Below are positions 45,463 to 57,749 of a stretch of DNA of 64,000 nt, one piece after another. The position numbers and the translations under genes were made by a program. The notes beneath the pieces were generated by a model. The model did not search any database, was not told where the DNA came from, and saw only the letters and a program-made list of their open reading frames with translations. This DNA is from Penium margaritaceum (Eukaryota > Streptophyta > Zygnematophyceae > Desmidiales > Peniaceae): positions 56,875 through 120,874 of the forward strand of contig SZWC01003907.1 in NCBI GenBank assembly GCA_023375785.1, read 5' to 3'. The stretch's first letter is position 1. Every line of letters starts with the position of its first letter.

Positions 45463-46735
45463 AATCTCTCCCTTGTACTTATGTCCATCTGTCATTCACT
45501 GGGCTCCATGAATGCCTTGGAGCTCACCCTTCCTCTGCCGCACTCCTCATGCTAAATCCACAAATTCCCGCATAGTGCAAGTCACTCTCCAGCGGCTTAG
45601 TCATGAAGTCAACAAGCATGCTCTTGGTTCCGTAGTACTTCAAGTTCACCACGTTCTTCATGACCAGGTCATTTGAATAGTGGTAACGTATGTTGATGTG
45701 CTTCGTTCACCTGGAGATAATCTCATCTTCAGCCATCAAGATGGCGCTCATATTTTCTACGTGTATGACAATGGCGTCCTTCTGTGGCACTGTCATTTTC
45801 CCAAGCAGGCTGCGCAACCACTGAGTCTCCTCGCACAACTGAGACAGAGAAACGTACTCTACCTTGGCCATGGACACGGAAACACAATCCTGATTCCTAC
45901 TAGCCCATGAGATGGCAGCGTCATTCAAGATGCACACGTACCCAGAGGTGGATTTCTGGTCGTTAAGATTTCCTTCCCAGTTTGCATTGGTGTAGCACTT
46001 CAGGCGCAAGGGGTCCGTACCTTCTTAGCCTCTAAGGACGAGGCCCATGTGACGTGTCTTCTACAGGTAGTGCAAGATGTGCTTGCCTGCCTACCAATTC
46101 TGTGATCCGGGGTTGGCCACGAACCTACTCACTTGTCCCACAACATAGCAGATGTCCAGACAAGTACCCATCTTGGCATACATGTCTCTACCCACGGTGG
46201 ACTGGTAGGGGATGTCTTGCATCTCCCTTTGTTCTGCTTCATTGCTTGGCGACATGGAGGCCTTCATTTTTGCATCGGTCGTCATTGGGGTACCAACAGG
46301 TTTGCAGTCTTCCATGTTATAGCGCTTAAGTGCCTCACCAATGTATTTGGCCTGGTTGAGTACAATGGTGCCTGCTGCTCAGTTGCGGTGGATGGCGATC
46401 CCGAGGTAGTACTCGAGAGCACCCATGTCCTTCATTTTGAACCTTTTGCTGAGGTCAGACTTTAGTTCATCCAGCAGCTCGACCGAAGATGAGTAGATGA
46501 TCAGATCATCCACATACAGTGCAACGAGCATCAGCCCACTTCTATCATCGCGCACGTACATGCTTGGGTCATTCTTGCAAAGGAGAGACCGGTCATGCAA
46601 CCGTCCATCTCTTTGTACCATATCCTTGGGGCATGTTTCAGCCCGTAGAGCGCTTTCACTAATTTGCACACTTCCTTGATACTTCCATCTAGCTCTCTAG
46701 GTTGAATGTGACTACTCAACCTGGTTGTTAGGCTG

Positions 46736-49320
46736 ATTTCCTCTCTTGTGTGAGATTATGAACTCTAAGGTGTGAGCCTTAGTTGCCATGGCTAAGTGGT
46801 GTGGCTTGTGAGATGGCTTTCTTTCCTAAGCTCTCGCTCTATATGTACTCCATCATTTTGATTGATTCAACAACCATTTTCAAGAAAAACTGATGCCCTC
46901 TCAGTCCCACATGCTCGCTGCTCCAACTCCTCCCCTTTCCTCCAAATCCAACAGCCGGTACCTGTTGAAACCAACAAAGACAATGGTCCAAAAATTACAC
47001 TGCTCAAAACAAAGAGGTTAGCAGAGAAAAAGAAGAGACAGGAGGCGATGGAGAATGTGGGGTGATGGGCCTAGAACAGAAAGGGGGAAGAGGGACAAGG
47101 GGAATACAAGACCCATGTGATGCATGTCCATTTCAATCATTAGGCAAGCAAAGGAAGGAAGGAGAGAAGTTATCCCTCCTCCCCTCAAGACAAGACAGAC
47201 ATGTGGTAGATTAAGGAGAGAGACAAGTAACACAAGTTTTACATGACAGAAACATCAAGAAAGATGCAGAGACAATCGCGGGGAGGGATGTTTTTGTGAA
47301 GAATCTCCTTTGAAATCCGAAAAGAGGCAACACAACCCAAAATGTGAGCAAGGAAAAGGTGGGCACGGAGACCGTCTTAGAGTTCAAAGGGGGTGACTTG
47401 ATGAGAGCTCCTATTTCAAACCCAAAGCATGTAACACATGACTTTGAAGGTGAACATGGGAGAAGTTCCTGACTCAGAGGGAGGTTGTGAAACCCTTCAG
47501 TGAAGGTATGGTTCTTGCCTTTAAAGACATTTTCTTGTTGAGGTGTATGGGTATCGATGTGCTCCGTCGCACATCTCAGGACCGGAGGAAGGGGGAGGGA
47601 GGAACAAAGAATTCACCACTGTTTTCACATCAAAATGCATATATCTTGCACTGACAAGTGCGTTCAACATGGTGGATCCCTGATTCAAGGACAGGAAAGG
47701 ATTCTGGAAAAGTGTGAGGCCCAATGCAGGAAAGAGAAATCTTCTTTAAGGCACAAAATGCTCCGGCCAAGACCACGAAAAAGAATACATGAGGTAGGAT
47801 ACCTGAACATGAGCATGAAAGAGCTTGAGATAGGAAGGGAGATCCAGTTAAGTTTACCTTGAGCGCAGTATAGAAAGACAGAAGGATAAAGCAGGCAGAA
47901 AGTGGCAACATCAAGACCAAGAGAAGATTGGGTGTAGCAGATTCCAGAGATGGAAGTATCATGAACATGATAGAGATGGTAATGAATGAAACACGTGTCC
48001 GTGAAGGTAGCGCAAGTTTAGGTAGGTGGAGGAAAAAGATTAATAAAAACAATATTAATAATAATAATGATAATAATACAATACAGCTTGTAACATTTGA
48101 TTCCATGCAACATGGTACAGCCACTTGAGTGTGAATACACAATGTTACTGCCATGAGATGAGACAAAGTTCATTCCCTCAATGTATAAAGTTAAAACAGA
48201 CAACAAACTGATTCAAAGAAGAAGTAAAAAAAAACAACATGTCACTTTCCAGACAGAACATAATGGATCTCTCAAACCTTGAGCAGGAAGCAAATAACTT
48301 GAGCTCATGAGCACAAAGTGCATGAGCCCACAAGGCCAAGATTGGAAAACAATTGACTGCACGAATTTGTGTGATGAGTCAGTAGACAAAATCATACTTC
48401 AGTAATCCATAGACCACAGAATACGAGACTCACGGATGGATGAGAAGGAAAAGATAAATTGGCCACAGACAGCCAGATAGTGAGCCAAAATTCAGAGATT
48501 CCAAGTTCTGTTACACAGGTAAGATTCAGGAATTGCCACAAAACAGCCCTATATGAAGTGCCACAAACGAATCCACCCAATTGAAGACTGAGATCTCTAG
48601 ACTTATGAGAACTCCACTCTCACTTCCCTGATCACAAAAGTGGATAAGGTCCTAAAAGGACTGCTCCAGCTAGCAAGCAACAATGTTACGATTAGGAGGG
48701 GCTGATGAGGCCTTTGGGATGGTGCATGTTAGGAAGGGAAGTGTGTGCGTACCATTTTGGCAAAATGTAGGATGGTGATTGAAATCCATTCTAGGCAGGC
48801 TGCCAGTCCTAAGAGGGGTAAGGTATGAGGAACGGTGCAATTGTTGTAGTGTCGGTGTAAGAAGAGTACAATGATGCAAGGAAGGGGAATAGGAAATCCT
48901 GGCCAAGAACCATCCTGGTCCAGTGGCAGAGTTGGATGGAGCCATAGTACATGCACAGTGATCATGCATGTTGGCTCCAGTGTGCGCATTTACAGGAAAG
49001 AGGAGGCGCTAACGAGTAGAGTTCTCATGAGATCCGTTGCCCCAATACAAAGTGGAATTGGAGGCCTAGGTTGAAGAAGAAGAAGATGCAAGAGCCTTAC
49101 CCTTACTCTGGCCCATCCTACCTTTGACAACCAAAACGGTTCTAGAGGTTTGCGGATCAGAGGTAGTGGCTGTTGAAGATGAAGGGGATGCCATGGAAGA
49201 GGTCAAGAAAATGCAGGCAGTTGTAATGGAAGAAATGGTGGAATGATGGACATGACAGTGATGAAGGCTTTTTCTACCACTAGATCCAATGTTGTGAGGT
49301 GATTTCAAGAGCGTTCTGTA
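46736..49320 (-). mobile_element. Very degraded copia-like region, minus strand (tentative fossil)
   Basis: Weak traces suggest copia gag-protease-integrase on the minus strand. Near 47380-47300 a VTPFEL block is followed by LAHILGCVASFRISKE, which resembles the integrase tail (SPFEL ... LRVFGCVA). Near 47530 a TSTRK block suggests the zone before it. A basic VLVVKGRMGQSKGKA stretch near 49130 could be the gag end. The evidence is thin, and much of the stretch is anonymous. Confidence 0.35.
48041..48083. repeat. AAT/ATT-rich microsatellite
   Basis: Short imperfect run of AAT and AATAAT units with one GAT interruption. Confidence 0.7.
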
Positions 49321-49380
49321 GGATTTGTGTTGCTCATCATGGCAGCAGCATTTGTAGAAAAGAACACCAAAAAAGACAAG

Positions 49381-49445
49381 CCCAAGTGGCTTAGTGGCTA
49401 AGGGTGTTCACATGTGAAAGCAAAGGCTTGGTACAAACCTCATAA
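49381..49445 (+). other. tRNA-like segment, possible SINE head
   Basis: TGGCTTAGTGG at 49387-49397 is a perfect A-box match. GGTACAAACCT at 49430-49440 is a B-box with one change. The 32-bp gap is in the usual range. The segment begins CCCAAGTGGC like tRNA-derived SINE heads. The body and end cannot be defined, and no target duplication was recognised. Confidence 0.45.
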
Positions 49446-50077
49446 CTTAAATTTCTGCCTTTTCTTAAGGGAGGTGGAAAGCATGTGCCACAAAGCTAGC
49501 TTAACTTTCAAAGATCCTCTCCAAGTTACTAAGGGGCTGGGGGAATGTCCAGGATGGTGGCACACCTTCTAGAAGGAGTAGTTTGTTTTACAAGGCATCT
49601 AGATGTGTCCTAGTCTCCTGGATACCTTCCCTGCTACAAGAAGCAAGCTGAAGAATCTAGGAAGAGACAGAAGCTTCTAGAGAAGAGAAGGGATGCCTTC
49701 CTAGGTAGGAAAAAGGACAGCCTACCAAGGGACACTCTTGACGCCATAGAATCTGCGAGGAAACTTCAAATCTGGCATGTCTTGGTGTTCAGGAAAGCTT
49801 GCATCAGTAGCTATAGAGATTCATTGCTCGTGAGCATGGATTGATATAGTTCATTGTCATTGAATTCAGGTCAAACTATTGCCACTCTCTGTCAAGTGTT
49901 CTGCCATCCTTGGTACCAGTTGCCTCCACAGTTTTAGTCTCTCCAAAAGTAATTGGTACTATATACCAGCCACTGGTAGGGATCCTCCAGGGTGCACACT
50001 CACCCTCAGGCCAGCACGTTTCAATGGAAAGAGAGCGATCAGGAACTGGAATGCGGCATGGTAGTTTAGTTCATATG
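49446..50077. other. No gene; heat-shock-element-like words
   Basis: The stretch holds TTCTAGAA at 49567-49574 and GAAGCTTC at 49670-49677. Both are inverted nGAAn/nTTCn arrangements. No coding sequence or LTR boundary was recognised before the element at 50083. Confidence 0.4.
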
Positions 50078-50082
50078 CCTTC

Positions 50083-50943
50083 TATTGAAGATTTGCCCCT
50101 CTGCATGCCCAAGTGCAGTGTCGGGAGGCGCCGACGAGCCGTCGGAGAGAGGAAATTCCTTGCCGTTGAATCTGGCGACACAAGGATTGCTCGGATCCTA
50201 AAGAGGAGTATTTCTCCTGAAATTTGACAAGTAGTTGAATCCGGTGGAAGTTTTTTCACTAGAATCAGACTAGTAACAAGGGAGATATGGGCTTCCAAAG
50301 TTGGGGCATGTGCGGTGGCTCTGGGAGCTGGCTGGGATTCGACGGCCGGTGAATAATTGACCAAAACAAGTAACAAAACTCCATCTGGGGAATTTTCTCT
50401 GGAAGGACTGCCGAGACGTCCGGTGGATGATTTGCCGGATTTCAGTAGTGCAGTTTTGTTACCAAGGGACTTATCCAAAATCCTGGCTTGTTGTCTGAAA
50501 CTCAGCTGTACAGTTTGCTACTCAGGGACTTGGTCAAAGTTCTGACTGCAGGTCTGCGAGCAGGCTTCAAACCACATCAATCCCCATCACCAAACACAAA
50601 GATTAACTCATCGACACAATGGGTGCTCCACTTTGGCTGACGTAGCGGGAGGTACGGTCATCCAAATTGCACACGGTTTGGTGCGTTAGAGAGCTCACGT
50701 CTAGACCTACAAATGTTTAGATCGTGTTTATGTTACAAAACTGATGCAAAACCGCGTTATTCCCTTTGCAAATGTGACTGTCTCACTTCTGTCTTCCACT
50801 CCTAGAAACATAGCATGATGTGACCAGAAATCTCACGCTTAGACTCAGAACCACACGCCAAAACAGAGAAAGCCATGAACACCAACCGTAGACCCAGTCT
50901 GGGCATGTTGGAACTGCCTCCACCCAGCGGTCGTTTTCTGACA
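50083..50943 (+). repeat. 5' LTR of the 50083-62342 copia element
   Basis: About 861 bp. Its start TATTGAAG differs slightly from the TGTTGAAG of the 3' copy, and it ends near TTTTCTGACA. A candidate primer-binding region (GGGTTATGGGACCACG) follows at 50946. Confidence 0.85.
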
Positions 50944-52323
50944 AAGGGTTATGGGACCACGGCCCTGACCAGTCTACAAATCGCTCACAACTTTCGTGGC
51001 GGACGTGATCGTCATAGGGGACGAAATTGCTGTCAAGCTCTGAGGCCTTGGAGTTGAAGATTCCGCAAATGGTGCAGAAGGAGATGCAGCCCATTGAGAA
51101 GTATGCAGATGGCCCTGGCTACGGGCTGTGGAGGTGGCACTTCAAGCTGCACCTCGCGCATAAGGCGATGCTGGAGGTCATGAAGGGAACGGAAGTCCTC
51201 AACAAAGCAACAGCAATGGAAGCGCAAAAGGAGGCCTTCACAAAGAAGACCATGGAGGCACTCATGCTGCTGGTGTCCGGGATGGTCGAATTGCGATGGG
51301 GCTACTTCCAGGGCTGCAAGCTGGCAGCCGAGGCTTAGCAAAAACTCGGTGCCATCCATCAATCCAAGTCACTGGTGAATACAATGTATGCAATGAAGCA
51401 ACTCCTGACAGTGAGAATCAAGGAGGGAGATGATGTCATCACCGCTATGCAACAGATCGAGTCGCTTGCCTAACAGCGCAATGACGTAGGGTGGAAGATC
51501 GGCACGTAGCTACAGGCGATGGCCCTCCTCATGGCCCTTCCTGACATGTGGAACCCTCACATCACGGTCTTGGGACGATGAGCAGAGGACAACCTCAACT
51601 ATGGCGCAGTCATAGAGTACATCCGCAGCGAGGCGCATCGACGCAGTTGCAGGGAGTCCCCGTCTTCCTCGTCGGACCTCGTCACCAAAATGCGTGGTGG
51701 CGAAAGCGAGGCCAAGGGAGGTGGCGGACATGGCAGCGGCAAGAAGGGTGCCAAGAAAGGTACATTCTGTAATTGCAGCAAGGAGGGCCACAGGGCTTGT
51801 GAGTGCACCGAGGAGACAAAGGCCGGTGGCAAGGACGCCAAAGGCAAGAAGGCGTTCCTCAACGGGACTCAAAACCATTATCTTGAGAAGGCCAACCGGT
51901 GATGCCTTCAATCCGGAGCGGAGGAGCATACCCAGGTTGAAAAGGTCAAGTTCATCAACTACACCAAGTCGAGCAAATCCATGGTGGTCGCAAACAACAA
52001 GGTCAAGCTGGCGGTTGGCCAAGAAGACGTGGATGTGGAGATGTTGGTTGATGGGAATCGGGTGCTGAGCATCATAAAGGACATGCAGCACGTACCTGGA
52101 TTGGCTGACATTATAAGTGTTAGCCGCAGTACAGACAAGGGGGACAATGTGCTCTTTTGGAGAAAGGGGGTAGTCGTACAGAAGGACGGTGGCAGCGAGC
52201 TCATGCTGGAGGCTAAGCGTGAGGGAGGCCTCTACGTTGTGGAGACCAAGGTGGTCGCCGCAGCGACAAGTTCAGTAGACTTGCAGGAACGAACCATCAA
52301 CCTGGCCAAAGGAGGGGGAGCTG

Positions 52324-52928
52324 TGTCAACCCGCCTGAGGCAAACGGTCTAGAAAACGAAGTACAGCAACATCCGCCGACCGCTCATAGCATTTCAGCTA
52401 TGAGAAGATATCCCCTTCAGGATCGTGTTTCCACACTATTCAGCTCACAAAGCTTGTCCCTTCCGTGGCCTCTTGGTTTCCCCGTTTAGCTTATCCCAAG
52501 TCTTTTGTATCTGCCCTTGGTTGGCCAACTTATGCCTTAGTTTTCAGCACAAGTCTCAAGGGTAAGAAGTGGATACTTAGAATGAGAAAATGAGTAGTAC
52601 ATATAGCAGTGGCGAGCTTGGGTGCCTTGGCTTGAGGCCGAGGCGCCCTAGCACGATCTTTAGGGTGGTGTGCGCGCACTTTAGGCCCCTAGGTGCTCGC
52701 GCACCTTTAGCCCCCTTTAGGCGCGCAACCTAGCATCCTAGGCGGGACTTGAACCCGGGATCCTGGAATTAATCCGCTTGGTCATTTAATCCAAGGAGCG
52801 GACCTGGGGGACTTGCGCTACAAGCGCAGTGCATACCCGGTTCGTCCTACGGGGGACTTGCTCCATAGAGTAGTGCATGCCCGCCTAAATCTACCGCTGA
52901 CTGGACAAGGGGTATACCAGAAATAACA
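52324..52928 (-). repeat. 3' LTR of the nested copia element (605 bp)
   Basis: Plus-strand ends are TGTCAACCCGCC and AAATAACA. It carries, in sense, two hairpin modules (about 52809-52883) and a tRNA-like segment (52740-52805) with the B box GGTTCAAGTCC on the minus strand. The candidate TATA-like region is near 52595-52605. I counted about 40 differences from the partner at 57750. Confidence 0.93.
52740..52805 (-). other. tRNA-like segment with perfect B box (inside LTR)
   Basis: The minus strand reads GGTTCAAGTCC within CCGGGTTCAAGTCCCGC, a perfect B box with T-arm-like pairing. The A-box side is weaker (TGACCAAGCGG). The sequence is different from the tRNA-like segments at 16079 and 45235 but sits in the same place in the LTR. 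Confidence 0.6.
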
Positions 52929-55900
52929 AAACTCTCCCTTGCACCTATGTCCATCTGCGACTAGACTCTTGCAGTGGCCCGAAGCCCTGCGATGTCGGCT
53001 TCCATGTGTCAGGCCGCCTCTTCAGCCCTCGTCTGCAGCGCTTACCAGTCCGATGCCCTGTGCACCAACCTTGTGCTGGTCACCATCAAGCGGCTTTGTG
53101 AGGAAGTCCGCAAGCATCTGCTTTGTCCCGACGTACTGCAGATCCACCATGTTCTTGGCGACCAAGTTGCGTGTGTAGTGGTACCGGATGTCGATGTGTT
53201 TAGTCCGCCTGGAGAGCACATTATTGTACGCGATGTCAATCGCGCTCTTGTTGTCAATGTGCACGACAGTTGCCTCCTTCTGTGGTGCTTGCATCTCATC
53301 AAGCAGACTGCACAGCCACTGTGTCTCCTTGCACGCTTCTGAGATTGCGACGTACTCAGCTTCAGCAGTGGATATCGAGACGCAGTCCTGCTTTCTGCTC
53401 GCCTAAGAGACAGCTCCGCCGTTCAGGATGCACACGAATCCTGAGGTGGACGTCCTGTCGTCAAGATTGCCTCCCTAGTCTGCGTCGGTGTAGCATTTGA
53501 GGCGCAGAGGGTCTGTTCCTTGGAGGCCACCGTAGCGCAGCCCCCAGTGCCGTGTCCTGTTAAGGTAGCGGAGAATCCGCTTCACGGCCTGCCAGTGGAG
53601 TGGCCCAGGGTTGGCCACATACCGACTGGTCAGCCCCACAGCAAACACGATGTCAGGCCGTGTGCGAACCATGGCATAAATGATGCTCCCTACCGCAGAC
53701 TGGTAGGGGAAATTCTGTATCTCACGATGCTCTACTTCCGTGTTGGGGGAGTGAGAAGAGGTGAGTTTGGTGTCAGTGGGGAGAGGAGTGCTGAGGGGTT
53801 TGCAGTCTTCCATGCCGTAGCGCCGAAGCACCTCCGTGATGTACTTCGTCTGGTTGAGCTCGATGGTGCCTGCTGCTCGGTTGCGGTGGATGGCGATGCC
53901 GAGGTAGTACTCGAGCTCTCCCATGTCCTTCATCTGAAACCTGTTGCTCAGCTGCTCTTTGAGGACCACAAGGGCCTTCTTGGAGGTAGAGCTCAGAATC
54001 AGATCATCCACATACAGTGCGACCAGCAGAAGCCTTTGGTCATCCGCACGCACATACACACTTGGATCATTGTGGCAGTGCGCGAAGCCAATGGTGGCCA
54101 TGAAGCCATCCATCTCCTCGTACTAGATCCTTGGGGCCAGTTTCAGCCCGTAGAGCATTTTGACCAGCCTGCAAACTTGCCCGGGTTTGGCTTCGACCCC
54201 CTCGGGCACCTCCATGAATATCTCCTTGTCCAACTTCCCATAGAGGAAAGCCGTCTTGACATCCATTTGGTGAATTTCCATGTCGCGTGCAGCAGCCACA
54301 GCCAGCAAGGATCAGATCGAGGTAAAGGCAGCGACAGGAGAGTAGGTCTCGTCGTACTCAGATCCTGCTCTCTGTGAGAATCCCTTTGCCACTACTCTTG
54401 CCTTGTACTTGTCGATGCTGCCGTCTTGCTTCAGCTTCACACGCAAGACCCACTTCACGCCCACCATGTGAGCGTTGGGTGGCTTGTCCACCAACTCCCA
54501 CGTACCATTCTCCTTGATGGAGGCCAGCTCGCTCTCCATTGCCTCCTTCCACTTTGCGACATCCGGCCGCGAGAGAGCTTCAGCGATGGTGCTTGGCTCT
54601 CCCTGCGCAAGGCACGACCAGCTCAGGCCGGTCCACTTGGCAGTCCCTGCATTGTACTTCTGCACAGGCTTGCTTTGGCGCGTGCTGCACCTTAGCGGTG
54701 TTGGTGCTGGCTGCTCATGCTGCTGCTGTGCTTCTCCAGATGAGGTAGCAGGAGGTGTAGAGCCACTGGCCTCCAAAGAGGCCTTGGACATCTCCGACAA
54801 GGTGTTGGAATCCGTCTCCGCTTCAGCCTGAGCGGACGCTCTCCCTGTGTCGGCAGTTGTCACTACCTGTAGCTTTGGCGTTCCACACGAGTTAGGAGGG
54901 GGTACATCTCCCGCCTCCAACAGCACAATCCACTCTCCCTGTTTGGGAGAGTCCTCGGGGTCGAGCAACTCTTCCTTTCCGTTTGACTCTTCCTTGAAGT
55001 CTACGTCTCGGGAGGTGAGGACTCTCCCAGCTGCCTGGTCCCACAGCCTATATGCCTTATGTGCGGCTTCATAGCCGACCATCACGCACTTGCGCGCACG
55101 TGCATCCAGTTTGCCGCCTCCCTGCTTGTCTTGGACCTTGGCCCAAGCGGTGCAGCCGAATGCTTTCAAGTGAGAGACATCAGGCTTCTTGCCTGACCAC
55201 ACCTCCTGTGGCGTCATCCGCTCCTTGCTTTGCTCTGTACTCGCCCCCTTGCTGCGCAATGCTGCAGCTGGCATGAGGTTGATGAGGTAGCAGGCGGTGC
55301 GCGCAGCTTCTGCCCAGAAGCGCGGTGGCAGTTTTGAGTCAAGCAACATGGTTTACTTCATGCCCATAATGGTCTGGTTCATGCGCTCGGCCACGCCGTT
55401 GCTCTGCGGTGTGTAGGGGGTGGTCGTTTGGTGGTCGATGCCATGTTGTTTGAGCCACGGCTTGCACCCCTCGTACTCTCCACCGTTGTCGCTACGCAAG
55501 GCCTTGACCTTGTTTCCAGTCTGCCGCTCCACCATGGCGACAAACTCCTGCAGCTTTTCCAGCACCTCTCCTTTGTTTTTGAGGAGGTAGACGAACACTT
55601 TTCTGGAGTAGTTGTCGATGAAGGTGAGGAAGTACTTGCTGCCGCCGTTGGACGCTGTGCACATTGGGCCGCACACGTCGCTGTGGATCAGGCTGAGTAT
55701 GGCCTCCGTTCTGCGACCATTCTTGGTGAAGCGTTTCCGCTTTGTCTTGCTTTGTAGGCAAGGCTCACACACCTGATTTTGCCCACCCTTCAGCGTGTAC
55801 CCTTCCAGCCCGCGTACCAGCTTTTGATCATGCATGACCTGCAGGATGCTGTCAGCCACATGCCCAAGGCGTCTGTGCCACAGCGAAGCAGTTGCTGCTC

Positions 55901-57749
55901 CCGCGTCTTTGGTTGCCACAGCAGGCGACTTGGATGGTGCTTTGGCTTTCACCGGTGGTGCGTCGTCCGCTACTGCCCCTACTGTCGCAGCGTGCCCCTC
56001 GTCATTGCTCTCAGTCTGTAGCACGTAGAGCCCGTCGGTTCTTGGCACCTGGGTGATCAGGTCTGATGTGGCATAGGAGACAGTGACGTCCTTGTTCTTG
56101 AGGATCACCGCCTCCTTCTGGGTGAATGTTACCTTCATCTTGTGATCGGTGATCCGAGAGACACACAGGAGGTTTGCGGCAAATGTGGGCATGTAGACCA
56201 CATTTTGAAGCCGCAGCTCCTTCTCAACTCCATTGAGCTGAGTTCGCACAACTTTCTCTCCCTCACCCGCTGCGTACTTGATGCCGCCATTGGCGCACCG
56301 GAACTTGGCGGTGGATGGTGTGAGAGTAGAGAATCCACACGCTTCCCTGGAGGTATGGTAGTCGGTGCGTGAGTCAAGCCCAAAGGCTCCAGGCCGAAGT
56401 AGTGCCGACCCCTTCGCCAAAGGGTCACTCTTCGCCATCATGCTCGTTGAGCTGTCCACCTTCTTGTTGTGGTTGCTGTTCCCACTCCCACCGCCACCGC
56501 CTTCCTTCTTGGGAGCTCGGCACTCCCTAGCCCAGTATTCTGCCTTGCCGAAGTTATGGCACTTGCCCTTCTTCTTGGCATTCTTCCCGCCACCGCCACT
56601 ACTTCCACTGTTACCTTGGTTGGATTTAGTGCCGCTTGAGCCACTCGCGTACGCTGCGTTATTGATGACGCCGTTGCTGCGCCGCATGGCCTCATTGCGC
56701 ACGTACTTGGAGACACGTGGAAACGTGAGCTCCAACTCCGCCCAACCACCCAGAGTGGTGATCATTGGGCCCCAGCTTGGCGGCAAGGCCATGAGGAGGA
56801 TCATGGCTTGCATGGCTTGGTCGAGATGCCAGGACTTTGTACGGGCTTCTTGAAGTAGTCCCTCGAAATGTTTGAGGAAGTCAGGGATCGACTCTCCCTC
56901 GCCCACACGCAATCCGATGAGGCATTGCAGGATGAACAGCCGATTAGCAAGGGAGGTCAATTGGTACACGTTTGTCAGCTTGGTATAAGCCTCAGCTGCC
57001 GTTATGCACCCATCGATGTGGGATAGGAGGGACGGAGAGATGGAAGTGACGAGAAGCGCCAACGCAATATCGTTGCGCTCTTGCCAAGCATCGTGCTCTT
57101 GGCTTCTCTCGTCCTCGGGTTCCACCTCCGTCCCTTGTAGCATCTTCAGGTACCCTTGCACCCTCATTACCACCTCAAACTGCCATTTCCAGGTCCCAAA
57201 GGCTTCGCCATCGAACCTTGCTATGGCATTGGCCGCGCCCAACTCGGTGGGCCTTGAGGGGAGAGTGAGCGCCTGACTTTCCGGCATGGTGCCGAGTCGG
57301 TCAACGGTCCTCTCATTGACTCTGCGTGTTCTCCTCTGCTTTGTTGAGACCGATGTTTGCTGATGAGGCCAATGTCTGCTACCGAGTTGTCAAGGTGCAG
57401 TCCGTTGCTTGCCCCTCTAGCCGATGGCCCCTAGCTATGGTGGAGGAAGTGCTCCCACAGACACGAGGTCGTACCCACAAGGGCAGAGCTTGTCTTGTTA
57501 GGACTCGAGGGTCATACCCACAAGGGCAGAGCGTGTCCTCGTTCCTTGTCTGTGAAGAGCGGTTTGGACCATGAACCGAACTCGTGTCTGTCCTCTCACA
57601 CTTGTATGTACCTTAGGCCTAGGTAGGCCGACGATGGAGCAGTTGGAGCTGAGTCTTCAATGCCGCAAGTCTTGGATGCCGATGAACCTACCACTTATGT
57701 GAGCGGAGGGTTTGCAATGGTCACTGATCAGTGTGGGCCCATAATCCTT

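Larger units (their letters stand above)
44818..46735 (-). mobile_element. Ty1/copia 3' part with 3' LTR, minus strand (fossil)
   Basis: In sense, RT is present from about 46735 (VCKLVKALYGLKHAPRIWY near 46650, LVALYVDDLIIYSSS near 46520, MKDMGALEYYLGIAIHRN near 46400). RNase H follows (GRDMYAKMGTCLDICYVVGQ near 46180, ISWASRNQDCVSVS near 45900, and KYYGTKSMLVDFMTKPL near 45600). A polypurine tract (CAAGGGAGAGA) adjoins the LTR at 44818-45462. It is closest to the nested element at 52324-58354 in both coding region and LTR. Sense-upstream of 46735 the similarity stops. A few breaks. Confidence 0.85.

Noticed and set aside
47630-48166. 178-codon minus-strand frame with a hydrophobic Leu-rich start, as a membrane protein
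   Set aside because: The hydrophobic stretch is the complement of AAT/AAG-rich DNA including a microsatellite, and the region has faint copia traces. No coherent family was seen.
57326-57574. 82-codon plus-strand frame near the nested element's 5' LTR, with a repeated CACAAGGGCAGAGC word (57477-57490, 57508-57521)
   Set aside because: It lies in the untranslated leader between gag and LTR of a minus-strand element. The repeated word is a short local duplication and there is no sign of a gene.
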